From positions 18,167 through 82,166 of the forward strand of contig JAHDQF010000016.1 in the NCBI GenBank assembly GCA_018433945.1: 64,000 nucleotides of DNA, given 5' to 3'. Shown here one piece after another: positions 34,518 through 42,982 of the stretch. The stretch comes from Proteiniphilum sp. (GTDB taxonomy: Bacteria; Bacteroidota; Bacteroidia; Bacteroidales; Dysgonomonadaceae). The first letter of the stretch is position 1. The number at the start of each line of letters is the position of its first letter. The position numbers were made by a program, and so were the translations under genes. The notes under the pieces were generated by a model. It ran no database searches. It was not told the DNA's origin and saw nothing but the letters and a program-made list of their open reading frames with translations.

Positions 34518-35180
34518 ATGGATGTGAAAATAGAAGAGAGCTGGAAGAGGGTGTTGCAGGATGAGTTTGAGCAGCCCTATTTCGAGCAGCTGACCCGCTT
34601 TGTACGTCAGGCTTATCGTACCTCGACCATCTATCCCCCGGCAAAATTGATCTTCAGAGCTTTTGACAGCTGCCCCTTTCACCAGGTGAAAGTGGTGATC
34701 GTGGGGCAGGATCCCTATCACCAGCCGGGACAGGCGCATGGTCTCTGCTTCTCGGTCTCTGATGGAGTCTTCTTTCCTCCCTCCCTGCAGAATATATTCA
34801 AGGAGCTACAGTCCGACCTGGGCAAACCGGTCCCCGCTTCGGGTAACCTGGAAAAGTGGGCAGGAGAGGGTGTGCTCCTGCTCAATGCAATCCTCACGGT
34901 GCAGGCCAACCGGGCAGGATCACACCAGGGGAAAGGATGGGAACGGTTTACCGATACGGTCATCCGCCGGCTGGCAGCTGAACGGGAGCACCTGGTCTTT
35001 ATGCTTTGGGGTGCTTATGCACAACGAAAAGGGGAAGGGATAGATGCGAATAGGCATCTTCTCCTTAAATCACCACACCCTTCGCCACTCTCTGCCCACC
35101 GTGGATTCTTTGGAAACCACCATTTTAGCAAGGCCAATGCCTATCTGCTGGCTCACGGAAAGCAACCCATCGCGTGGTGA
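34518..35180 (+). CDS. ung: Uracil-DNA glycosylase
   Basis: A 220-residue family 1 enzyme that removes uracil from DNA to start base excision repair. The water-activating motif GQDPYHQPGQAHGLCFSV is at residues 63-80 (catalytic Asp65), the Asn region is LLLNAILTVQ, and the minor-groove loop HPSPLSAHRGFFG contains the catalytic His near residue 185. The length is standard. It is convergent with sufB, with only 34 bases between the stops. Confidence 0.96.
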   Translation: MDVKIEESWKRVLQDEFEQPYFEQLTRFVRQAYRTSTIYPPAKLIFRAFDSCPFHQVKVVIVGQDPYHQPGQAHGLCFSVSDGVFFPPSLQNIFKELQSDLGKPVPASGNLEKWAGEGVLLLNAILTVQANRAGSHQGKGWERFTDTVIRRLAAEREHLVFMLWGAYAQRKGEGIDANRHLLLKSPHPSPLSAHRGFFGNHHFSKANAYLLAHGKQPIAW

Positions 35181-35214
35181 TCACCATTCCGGTTGATGCA
35201 AGAAGATCTTTTGG

Positions 35215-36666
35215 TCATCCCACACTTCCCTCAAGGGTGATCTGCAGGAGCTTCTGCGCCTCGACTGCAAACTCCATGGGGAGCTTGTTCACCACTTCTT
35301 TCACATAACCGTTCACAATCAATCCAATTGCCTCCTCTTCACCCAACCCCCGTTGGTTACAGTAGAAGATCTGATCTTCGCTGATCTTGGAGGTGGTCGC
35401 TTCATGTTCCAGAATGGCAGTCGGGTTCTGGATATCGGTATATGGGAAGGTATGGGCTCCACAGTGGTCGGTGAGCAGCAGGCTGTCGCACTGTGAATGG
35501 TTGCGGGCATTATCCGCTTTCTTGCTCACTTTCACCAGTCCGCGGTAGCTGTTCTGGCTGCTACCTGCCGAGATCCCCTTTGAGACAATGCGGCTACGGG
35601 TGTTCTTTCCCAGGTGGATCATCTTGGTACCGGTATCGGCCTGTTGGAAGTTGTTGGTCACCGCCACCGAATAGAACTCACCCACCGAGTAGTCGCCAGC
35701 AAGGATACAGGAGGGGTACTTCCAGGTGATGGCTGAGCCGGTCTCCACTTGTGTCCAGGAGATCTTGGAGTGGTTGCCCTTACAGAGTCCCCGTTTGGTG
35801 ACGAAGTTGTAAACCCCTCCCTTGCCATGTTTGTCGCCGGGATACCAGTTTTGCACAGTAGAGTATTTCACCTCCGCATTCTCCAGCGCGATGATCTCCA
35901 CAATGGCAGCATGCAGCTGGTTCTCATCGCGCATTGGTGCGGTACACCCCTCCAGGTAGCTTACATAGGATTCATCGTCGGCCACAATCAGGGTACGTTC
36001 AAACTGGCCCGTGTTGGCCGTGTTGATACGGAAGTAGGTAGAGAGCTCCATCGGGCATCGCACTCCTTTGGGAATGTAAACAAAAGAGCCATCGCTGAAG
36101 ACCGCCGAGTTGAGCGCCGCATAGTAGTTATCCTTGTAGGGGACCACCGTACCCAAATATTTCTTCACCAGATCGGGGTGATGCTTTACCGCCTCGCTGA
36201 ATGAACTGAAGATGATCCCCTTTTCTGCAAGCACCTCTTTGAAGGTGGTTTTAACGGATACACTGTCCATCACCGCATCCACTGCCACACCGGTGAGCTG
36301 TTTCTGCTCTTCCAACGGTATGCCCAGTCGTTCAAAAGTTTTGAGTAGCTCCGGATCCACTTCGTCGAGGCTCTTGGCCGTTTTACGTTTGGTGGGATCG
36401 GCATAATAGATGATATTCTGAAAATCGATGGGAGGAATTTTCAGGTGCGCCCACTCCGGCTGCTTCATGGTGAGCCAGTGGCGATATGCTTTCAGCCGGA
36501 ACTCAAGCAGCCACTCCGGTTCCGCTTTCTTTAAGGAAATCAGCCGGATGACCTCTTCGTTGAGTCCCTTGTCAATCACTTCGGTCACCACATCGGTAGT
36601 GAAACCAAATTGATATTCTTGTGTCGTTAAATCGTTTAATATCTGATCCTGATCCAGTTCTTGCAT
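35215..36666 (-). CDS. sufB: Fe-S cluster assembly scaffold SufB
   Basis: A 483-residue scaffold of the SUF system, which builds iron-sulfur clusters with SufC and SufD. Visible: [63 protein letters not shown] carrying the Cys that corresponds to E. coli Cys405, and [21 protein letters not shown]. An open frame continues 83 codons upstream but is not SufB-like; [10 protein letters not shown] at 36666 fits the family. Oddly, sufC and sufD, which normally follow sufB directly, are not here: the next gene is ung on the other strand. Confidence 0.95.
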   Translation of the reverse strand: MQELDQDQILNDLTTQEYQFGFTTDVVTEVIDKGLNEEVIRLISLKKAEPEWLLEFRLKAYRHWLTMKQPEWAHLKIPPIDFQNIIYYADPTKRKTAKSLDEVDPELLKTFERLGIPLEEQKQLTGVAVDAVMDSVSVKTTFKEVLAEKGIIFSSFSEAVKHHPDLVKKYLGTVVPYKDNYYAALNSAVFSDGSFVYIPKGVRCPMELSTYFRINTANTGQFERTLIVADDESYVSYLEGCTAPMRDENQLHAAIVEIIALENAEVKYSTVQNWYPGDKHGKGGVYNFVTKRGLCKGNHSKISWTQVETGSAITWKYPSCILAGDYSVGEFYSVAVTNNFQQADTGTKMIHLGKNTRSRIVSKGISAGSSQNSYRGLVKVSKKADNARNHSQCDSLLLTDHCGAHTFPYTDIQNPTAILEHEATTSKISEDQIFYCNQRGLGEEEAIGLIVNGYVKEVVNKLPMEFAVEAQKLLQITLEGSVG

Positions 36667-36880
36667 AATTATCGTGAAATGTTTGAGGTCGTTGCGACCA
36701 GCATGAATAAAGCGGGCGGAAAACTTCCAGCCGATATCTGGTAACAACCGTAAGTCTGCTTTTGTTGTAAAAAGGTAGCCCTTTTTCATCAATTTAACCG
36801 ATCTCCCATGAGGGAACGCAACCAGAACAGTTGGTTTTTGGCTGATCTTTTTTAAGAGCGGAGAGATCAGCAGAACCGCT

Positions 36881-37741
36881 TTATGGCTCTTTTGTGAAGT
36901 AGCGGCTGATGACACTCCCCGGTAACAGCAATTCCCTGAGCTTGTGGTATGGAATGGTCACATCGATGACACCCATGGCATAGGGTGCGATCTCATACTG
37001 GTTATAGGCGTAGTGTATGGCGGTGTCGTTCAACCAGAAGTTGTTGTTGGGGACGATATCCTCAATGGTGAAGAACCCTTTTGTCAGCAACGAATCGGGC
37101 TCCGTAACGGCATGATCTGCCATCAGCTGAGCCACGATGATCTCCGAGAGCGGGCGGTAATATCCCGGCAGGAACAGATCCTCTTCGGTGAGGGTCGTGA
37201 GGCTGTTCAGGTCGATATTGGTATAGGTGATCCTGTGCGATCCATGCGCTCCCCCCTCGTAATCGCTGTATGAGACGCTGTAGCTCAACAGTGAGTCGCT
37301 CACGAAGATCAGCTTGTTGCGAATATCCAGCGTATACCAGTACCATGCCGGTATCTCTCCGTTCAGCATCGCCTGATCCGCGTAGAAGCTGTTGGAGAGT
37401 GAGCGGTACCGCTCACGGTAGTGATCGGTGTAGAGAGCGACAGCTTCCACTGGTGAGAGGGTGTCATAACGGAGATCGCCGAAGAACGTGCCGGTGAAGA
37501 TCTGCTGCAGGCGTGCAAGTGAGGATTCATCCCTGAATCTCACGGGATAGGTGAAGGAGAGGCTCAGCTCGGCGTAGGGCAGGGTGGTGTCGTTCAACGA
37601 CAGGAGCGGGATCTGCTCATTCACCACCACCGAATCGAACACAACTGCGTTCCGGCCTTTGCCGGAACGCTCCTGGCAGGAGCTCACCATCAGGAGTGTG
37701 ACTGACAGCAGGAGAAAGAGGTTGCATTGTTTGATCTGCAT
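36881..37741 (-). CDS. DUF3298-containing lipoprotein, second copy
   Basis: A 286-residue protein with a signal peptide and lipobox LMVSSC (Cys about residue 22). It is a paralogue of the lipoprotein at 14307-15218: shared landmarks include [17 protein letters not shown] (versus FFGQAYEGLDPASAV), [15 protein letters not shown]-type EEDLFLPGY, the [11 protein letters not shown] stretch and [10 protein letters not shown]. The DUF3298 domain is the C-terminal third. Function unknown; periplasmic binding of cell-wall components is possible from the family. It ends 214 bases before the sufB start, and the DUF4831 gene is eight bases upstream of it, so the two probably share a transcript. Confidence 0.78.
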   Translation of the reverse strand: MQIKQCNLFLLLSVTLLMVSSCQERSGKGRNAVVFDSVVVNEQIPLLSLNDTTLPYAELSLSFTYPVRFRDESSLARLQQIFTGTFFGDLRYDTLSPVEAVALYTDHYRERYRSLSNSFYADQAMLNGEIPAWYWYTLDIRNKLIFVSDSLLSYSVSYSDYEGGAHGSHRITYTNIDLNSLTTLTEEDLFLPGYYRPLSEIIVAQLMADHAVTEPDSLLTKGFFTIEDIVPNNNFWLNDTAIHYAYNQYEIAPYAMGVIDVTIPYHKLRELLLPGSVISRYFTKEP

Positions 37742-37749
37742 GAGTGTAG

Positions 37750-38832
37750 TTACTGTATTATCTGTTTGATGGCACCCAGCTCAGGGTAGAAAATAACCTT
37801 GATGGGCTGCTTCATATTTTCGAACATTCGTTTAGCCAGTACCTCTTTCGATCCGTACTGCACCACATCCACCTCTTTCTCCAGGAGCGTCTCGTGTCGG
37901 AATTCGATCGTGAGATCTGCCTTCCCGGGGATGTTGTAAACCAGTCCTCTGCTCAGCTTCTCCTCCAGCTTCTTCAGTTCTCTCTCCGAAAGGTTCATCG
38001 CCACCCTGGGTGTCTTGTTCCGCAGCGAGAAGTAGATTGGTTCTCCCGCCAGGTTGTCGGCATCCACCGGTCCCAACAGTTTCGAGAAGCGTGCAACCAC
38101 ATGCCGGTCAATGTTGGCCGAATCGGGTATCACCCTGTAACTCACTTTCAGATATTCAACAGCGGTGGTACCGGTGAAGAGTCCGGTCAGCGCCTTCTCC
38201 TGCAGGTCGATCTGATCCATCACCACCTTGTAGGCGGTGCCATCAGGGGGCATGCTCTCCGCTTCCCCGGTGAGAATATCGTTGCGGCTGCGGCGCAGGT
38301 CGAGGATCTGACGGGCCACCAGCTCCGCCTGCTTAGCTGTGGAGCCCGCCATCAACGTCTCCTGTGTGAAGTAACGACGGGGGTTCAGATCGGCTGTTTC
38401 ACTTGCGGGAAGTTCAACATCATCGTTCCCATCACTTCTCTCTCCCTCGCTGTTGACGGCGAGGATCACCCCATCCTCGCGCAGAGTGAGGTAGGGCTCC
38501 AATGTCTTGTCCTTGAATTCAATCATATAAGATTGATCCTTGTCGGCGATACCCTTGTTCACTACGGCCAGATCTTCCAGCGTGTAGAGGGTACGGTCTT
38601 CCGTGATCGGATCATTGATGCCGAGGTAGGCCTTGGCATAGGTGTAGAAGTCTCCGCGCCGGTAGTGGCTCTTCTTGACCAGCAGGGTGATCTCAAATGA
38701 GCTCTTAGGGAGCGTGTAAACCACACCGTAGTCGTTTGCCCTTACGGCATTTACACGGATTGTCTTCTGTGCATACAGACTACTGCCTGTCACCAGCATC
38801 ATAAGTGAAATAAAAAAGCTTGCTCGTCTCAT
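37750..38832 (-). CDS. DUF4831 family exported protein
   Basis: About 360 residues with a signal peptide (MRRASFFISLMMLVTGSSLYAQ). The start at 38832 gives a normal short signal; an ATG eight codons earlier at 38856 is also possible. The DUF4831 domain covers most of the protein: VVYTLPKSSFEITLLVKKSHYRRG split around residue 40, then YAKAYLGI, RYFTQETLMAGSTAKQAELVARQIL and GLVYNIPGKADLTIEF. No enzymatic motif is visible. The family is common in Bacteroidales and has no known role. It follows pheS in the same direction (29 bases) and precedes the DUF3298 gene. Confidence 0.78.
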   Translation of the reverse strand: MRRASFFISLMMLVTGSSLYAQKTIRVNAVRANDYGVVYTLPKSSFEITLLVKKSHYRRGDFYTYAKAYLGINDPITEDRTLYTLEDLAVVNKGIADKDQSYMIEFKDKTLEPYLTLREDGVILAVNSEGERSDGNDDVELPASETADLNPRRYFTQETLMAGSTAKQAELVARQILDLRRSRNDILTGEAESMPPDGTAYKVVMDQIDLQEKALTGLFTGTTAVEYLKVSYRVIPDSANIDRHVVARFSKLLGPVDADNLAGEPIYFSLRNKTPRVAMNLSERELKKLEEKLSRGLVYNIPGKADLTIEFRHETLLEKEVDVVQYGSKEVLAKRMFENMKQPIKVIFYPELGAIKQIIQ

Positions 38833-38861
38833 CTGGTGTGATCGTTGGTTTCTCATTCAAT

Positions 38862-39881
38862 TCAGTGTGCCGCCCGGAACTGCTCCAGAAAACGAAGATC
38901 GTTTTCGGAGAACATCCGCAGATCTTTCACCTGGTATTTCAGGTTGGTGATCCGCTCAATACCCATCCCCAGTGCATATCCGGTGTATTCTTTGCTGTTG
39001 ATGCCACAGTTCTCCAGCACGTTGGGATCAACCATGCCGCAACCCAGTATCTCCACCCATCCGGTATGCTTGCAGAAAGGACAACCCTCGCCCCCGCAGA
39101 TGTTACAGGAGATATCCATCTCGGCACTCGGCTCGGTAAAGGGGAAGTAGGAGGGGCGGAGCCGGATCTTTGTCCCGGCACCGAACATCTCCCGGGCAAA
39201 AAAGAGCAGCGCCTGCTTCAGATCGGCAAACGATACATCCTTGTCGATGTAGAGCGCCTCCACCTGGTGAAAGAAACAGTGGGCACGATAGGAGATCGCC
39301 TCATTGCGGTAGACCCTACCCGGGCAGATGATCCGGATGGGAGGATCTGTCTGCTCCATCACCCTTGTCTGTACCGACGAAGTGTGCGTGCGCAACACCA
39401 CCTGCGGGTCATGCTGGATGAAGAAGGTGTCCTGCATGTCACGCGCCGGATGGTCGTCGGCGAAGTTGAGCGAGGAGAAGACATGCCAGTCATCCTCCAC
39501 CTCCGGCCCCTCGGCAATGGTGAACCCCAGTCGTTTGAAGATGTCACAGATCTCCTCCCGCACAATCGAGAGGGGGTGGCGGGTACCCAGTGCTACCGGG
39601 TAGGCTGTCCGTGACAGATCGACAGCCCCTGTGGAGGTGCCATTCTGCGCGAACTGATTTTTCAACTGTTCTATCCGTTCGGTGGCTGCCTGTTTCAAGG
39701 CGTTCATTTTCATGCCTACCGCTCTCTTCTGGTCAGCCGGGACATCGCGGAACTCATTCATCATGGAAGAGATGATTCCTTTTTTGCCCAGGTATCTGAT
39801 GCGGAGCGCCTCCACCTCCTCGGCGGTGGAGGCTGTCAGTTGCTCAATCTCGGTGAGCAGTGCCTCTATCTTTTCTTGCAT
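38862..39881 (-). CDS. pheS: Phenylalanine-tRNA ligase alpha subunit
   Basis: A 339-residue class II aminoacyl-tRNA synthetase subunit. The N-terminal coiled coil (about residues 1-85) binds tRNA. Motif 2 and 3 regions: HPLSIVREEICDIFKRLGF, then LLRTHTSSVQTR-like VLRTHTSSVQTRVME, GRVYRNEAISYRAH, FHQVEALYIDK, and the C-terminal LGCGMVDPNVLENCGI and GMGIERITNLKYQVKDLR. pheT is not adjacent; in Bacteroidales the two genes are usually separate. A TAATTTTG promoter element is 33 bases upstream of the ATG. Confidence 0.95.
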   Translation of the reverse strand: MQEKIEALLTEIEQLTASTAEEVEALRIRYLGKKGIISSMMNEFRDVPADQKRAVGMKMNALKQAATERIEQLKNQFAQNGTSTGAVDLSRTAYPVALGTRHPLSIVREEICDIFKRLGFTIAEGPEVEDDWHVFSSLNFADDHPARDMQDTFFIQHDPQVVLRTHTSSVQTRVMEQTDPPIRIICPGRVYRNEAISYRAHCFFHQVEALYIDKDVSFADLKQALLFFAREMFGAGTKIRLRPSYFPFTEPSAEMDISCNICGGEGCPFCKHTGWVEILGCGMVDPNVLENCGINSKEYTGYALGMGIERITNLKYQVKDLRMFSENDLRFLEQFRAAH

Positions 39882-39914
39882 ACTGTATCTTCACTTATCA
39901 ATCTCAAAACAGCA

Positions 39915-39922
39915 CAAAATTA
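39915..39922 (-). promoter_or_regulatory. Promoter -7 element of pheS
   Basis: Minus-strand TAATTTTG at 39922-39915, matching TAnnTTTG; no clear -33 element. Confidence 0.45.
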
Positions 39923-39976
39923 CATTATTTCCCGCTATTTATCCCACTTTTCCGGGAAAGATTTGCCGTGAGGGGA

Positions 39977-40006
39977 TTGATTGCAAGCAGTAAATTTGTA
40001 CATTTG
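39977..40006 (+). promoter_or_regulatory. Promoter of tilS
   Basis: TTG at 39977-39979 and TACATTTG at 39999-40006, 19-base spacer; start near 40013, 17 bases before the ATG at 40030. Confidence 0.65.
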
Positions 40007-40029
40007 CCGGGTAAAGAGGAGGAAACTTC

Positions 40030-41349
40030 ATGCTGGAAACCGTAGGCCGATACATCGAAAAAGAACAATTGCTCACACCGGGCTGCCGGGTCATTGTGGG
40101 TGTCAGCGGTGGAGCCGATTCGATGGCGCTGCTCGACCTGCTCACCCTGCTGGGATATCCATGTGTGGCGGCACATTGCAATTTTCACCTGCGTGGTGAG
40201 GAGTCGCTACGGGATGCCAACTTTGTGCAGAGATGGTGCAAGAGCATCGATATACCGTTTCTTTCTGTCGATTTTGACACGCGGCAATATGCCGCTGACA
40301 GGAAGCTCTCCATCGAAATGGCTGCCCGCGAGTTGCGTTATGACTGGTTTGAGGAGATCCGTCAGCAACAAGATGCGGAGGCCATTGCCGTGGCGCACCA
40401 CCGGGATGATTCGGTTGAAACACTCCTGCTCAACCTGATACGCGGTACCGGAATCAAGGGATTAACCGGCATCAGCCCAAAGAGAGGGAAGGTGGTACGG
40501 CCGCTGCTCTGTGCCTCGCGCTCTGATATTGAGCAATATATGAATGAACGAGGAGTGCCTGCTGTTTTTGACAGCAGCAACAGCGATGAGCAGATCCTGC
40601 GCAATGCGATCAGGCTGCGCCTCATTCCGTTGCTGGAGGAACTGAACCCCTCCGTGAGAGAGGCTATCCACCGTACCTCGCAACATCTTGCCGAAGCAGC
40701 GAAGGTATATGACAATGCCATCAGCCAACAATCGGCTGCCGTTATTCAAGATAAGCGGATCGATATTGAAGCGTTGAAAAGGTGCCCCTCACCAGCCTCT
40801 CTCCTCTTTGAGATCCTCACTCCGCTGGGTTTCAACCCATCGGTCATTGGTGACATTGCGGAGCATCTCAACGCCACCCCCGGGAAGTTGTTCCTGGGAG
40901 AGCACTACCGGGTGATCAAAGACCGGGATGCCTTGCTGATTGCTCCTCTTCCCGGTGAAGAGGAGCAACCCTCATACCTCATTGAGCGGTGTGCTACAAC
41001 GTTGAAAGAGCCCATGAGCATGCAGATCCGGTTGTTAGATATGCCGGCGACAATTGAAAAGAAGCGATCCATTCTCACTGTCGACCTGGATCTGTTGCGG
41101 TTCCCACTGCTTCTACGCCGGTGGCAGCGGGGCGACTGGTTCATTCCCTTTGGGATGAAGGGAAAGAAAAAGCTGAGCGACTATTTCACCGATCGCAAGA
41201 TGAGCCTGCTCGACAAAGAGGAGGTATGGGTATTGCTCTCGGGTGAGGATCTGGTATGGGTTGTGGGGGAACGGCCCGATGACCGCTTTCGGGTCACCGA
41301 CAAGACCAGGAAGCTCTTTCAGATCAGATTGGATTCCGAAAAAGCCTGA
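40030..41349 (+). CDS. tilS: tRNA(Ile)-lysidine synthase
   Basis: A 439-residue enzyme that converts C34 of the CAU-anticodon tRNA-Ile to lysidine, making it read AUA. The PP-loop SGGADSMALLDLL is at residues 26-38, followed by AAHCNFHLRGEES and VAHHRDDSVETLLLNLIRGTG with the conserved His-Arg-Asp-Asp. The C-terminal domain includes WQRGDWFIPFGMKGKKKLSDYFTD, typical of TilS. The length is normal. It is divergent from pheS. Confidence 0.94.
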   Translation: MLETVGRYIEKEQLLTPGCRVIVGVSGGADSMALLDLLTLLGYPCVAAHCNFHLRGEESLRDANFVQRWCKSIDIPFLSVDFDTRQYAADRKLSIEMAARELRYDWFEEIRQQQDAEAIAVAHHRDDSVETLLLNLIRGTGIKGLTGISPKRGKVVRPLLCASRSDIEQYMNERGVPAVFDSSNSDEQILRNAIRLRLIPLLEELNPSVREAIHRTSQHLAEAAKVYDNAISQQSAAVIQDKRIDIEALKRCPSPASLLFEILTPLGFNPSVIGDIAEHLNATPGKLFLGEHYRVIKDRDALLIAPLPGEEEQPSYLIERCATTLKEPMSMQIRLLDMPATIEKKRSILTVDLDLLRFPLLLRRWQRGDWFIPFGMKGKKKLSDYFTDRKMSLLDKEEVWVLLSGEDLVWVVGERPDDRFRVTDKTRKLFQIRLDSEKA

Positions 41350-41393
41350 CAAGCTGATCTGTTGAAAAGTTTTTTGCTTGTCATGCAACTTTT
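41347..41393 (+). terminator. Possible terminator after tilS
   Basis: TGACAAGC (41347-41354) and GCTTGTCA (41376-41383) are an 8-base inverted repeat around the stop; alternatively AAAAGTT (41365-41371) pairs with AACTTTT (41387-41393). Both end near a T-run. Confidence 0.45.
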
Positions 41394-41468
41394 TTGCCGT
41401 TATTTCATCTTATGAATAGAACCCAAACCATGCTTTTGTTGTTAAAAAAGATATATTAAACCAGAGAG

Positions 41469-41606
41469 ATGAAAACCAATACAATCAAAAACCTTGTGAT
41501 GCTGGGCGCCTTTGCCGGTTTTACCTTCTATATTTCACGCTATTACAGGCAAAGGAAACAAAGAGAGCGAGAATTGCGCGAGACCCTCCATTTTCAGCTC
41601 TTCTGA
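41469..41606 (+). CDS. Possible 45-residue single-pass membrane peptide
   Basis: A short frame between tilS and serS: MKTNTIKNLVMLGAFAGF followed by TFYISRYYRQ and a charged tail with ERELRETL, ending HFQLF. The N-terminal 25 residues form one hydrophobic segment after two lysines, and the rest is strongly basic and then acidic, the pattern of a small inner-membrane protein with a cytoplasmic helix. AGAGAG directly before the ATG might aid initiation. It fills an otherwise empty 360-base gap. I do not recognise a family, and it could be fortuitous. Confidence 0.42.
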   Translation: MKTNTIKNLVMLGAFAGFTFYISRYYRQRKQRERELRETLHFQLF

Positions 41607-41649
41607 TCTCACTTTGCACCTTTCGGAAGTTATTTTCCGGTACGACTGT

Positions 41650-41677
41650 TTTGATGCCCCTATTTTTTATATCTTTG
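41650..41677 (+). promoter_or_regulatory. Promoter of serS
   Basis: TTTG at 41650-41653 and TATCTTTG at 41670-41677 (16-base spacer), start near 41684, 27 bases before the ATG. Confidence 0.6.
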
Positions 41678-41710
41678 CTCACTGAAAAAAACAGTTGAAC
41701 AAAACTAGCT

Positions 41711-42982
41711 ATGCTCACACTCAAGGTAATCAGAGAAAAAAGGGAAGAGGTGTTGCAGCGCCTTATGTGCAAACATTTCGATGGGAGTGTGGTGATTGAC
41801 GAAATCATTGCACAGGATGATCTGCGGCGCAGCACCCAGACCGCACTCGACACGCTGCTGAATGAAGTGAATACCCTCTCTCGCTCTATCGGTGCATTGA
41901 TGAAAGAGGGCAGGAAAGAGGAGGCTACCGAAGCACGTGCCCGGGTGAACAAGCTTAAAGAATCGGCCAAAGAGCTTGAAGAGACCCTGCATGCTGCAGA
42001 GGAAAAGATTCAAAACTTGTTGGTTACCATTCCCAATCTGCCTCATCGGTCGGTGCCACAAGGCAAAGGTGCGGAAGACAACCTGGTGGAAAGGAGAGGG
42101 GGCGAGCAACCTCAGCTGCCCGAGGGGGCCTTGCCTCACTGGGAGCTGGCGAAGAGATATGACCTGATCGATTTTGAGCTGGGTGTGAAGATCACAGGTG
42201 CCGGCTTTCCTGTGTACAAAGGGAAAGGAGCCCGTCTGCAGCGCTCCCTGATCAATTTCTTCCTAGACAGTGCCCGCGATGCGGGTTACCTGGAGGTGCA
42301 ACCTCCCTATATGGTGAACAGTGACGCTGCTTTTGGTACGGGACAACTGCCGGACAAGGAGGGACAGATGTATCATGTGGGGCTCGATGACCTCTACCTG
42401 ATACCCACCGCCGAGGTGCCGGTGACCAACATCTATCGTGATGTGATTCTCGATGAGAAGGAACTGCCGGTCAGGAACACCGCCTACTCTGCCTGCTTCC
42501 GCCGCGAGGCGGGATCATATGGTAAAGATGTGAGGGGATTGAACCGGCTGCACCAGTTCGATAAGGTGGAGATCGTCTGCATCGATAAACCGGAACACTC
42601 CTATGATCGGCTCGAAGAGATGGTGGCCTATGTGCAGACGCTGGTGGAACAACTGAAGCTGCCTTGGCGCATCCTGCGCCTCTGCGGCGGTGACATGAGC
42701 TTCACCTCTGCACTCACGTTCGACTTTGAAGTCTTCTCGGCTGCTCAGCAACGCTGGCTGGAAGTGAGCTCGGTATCCAACTTCGAGAGCTACCAGGCCA
42801 ACCGTCTTCGATGCCGTTATCGCGATGCGGAGCGGAAAACACAGCTTTGCCATACCCTCAACGGCAGTGCACTGGCCCTTCCCCGCATCATGGCAGCCCT
42901 GCTGGAGAATAACCAGACAGCCGATGGCATCCGCATCCCGGAGGTGCTGGTGCCTTATTGTGGATTTGATGCAATCAGCTAA
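41711..42982 (+). CDS. serS: Serine-tRNA ligase
   Basis: A 423-residue class II synthetase. The N-terminal coiled-coil arm (about residues 30-100, rich in charged residues) grips the long variable arm of tRNA-Ser. Class II motifs: LYLIPTAEVPVTNIYRD, then FRREAGSYGKDVRGLNRLHQFDKVE (motif 2 region), then TLNGSALALPRIMAALLEN (motif 3). The ending VLVPYCGFD is typical. Its last eight bases overlap the 3' end of the convergent cinA gene. Confidence 0.96.
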   Translation: MLTLKVIREKREEVLQRLMCKHFDGSVVIDEIIAQDDLRRSTQTALDTLLNEVNTLSRSIGALMKEGRKEEATEARARVNKLKESAKELEETLHAAEEKIQNLLVTIPNLPHRSVPQGKGAEDNLVERRGGEQPQLPEGALPHWELAKRYDLIDFELGVKITGAGFPVYKGKGARLQRSLINFFLDSARDAGYLEVQPPYMVNSDAAFGTGQLPDKEGQMYHVGLDDLYLIPTAEVPVTNIYRDVILDEKELPVRNTAYSACFRREAGSYGKDVRGLNRLHQFDKVEIVCIDKPEHSYDRLEEMVAYVQTLVEQLKLPWRILRLCGGDMSFTSALTFDFEVFSAAQQRWLEVSSVSNFESYQANRLRCRYRDAERKTQLCHTLNGSALALPRIMAALLENNQTADGIRIPEVLVPYCGFDAIS

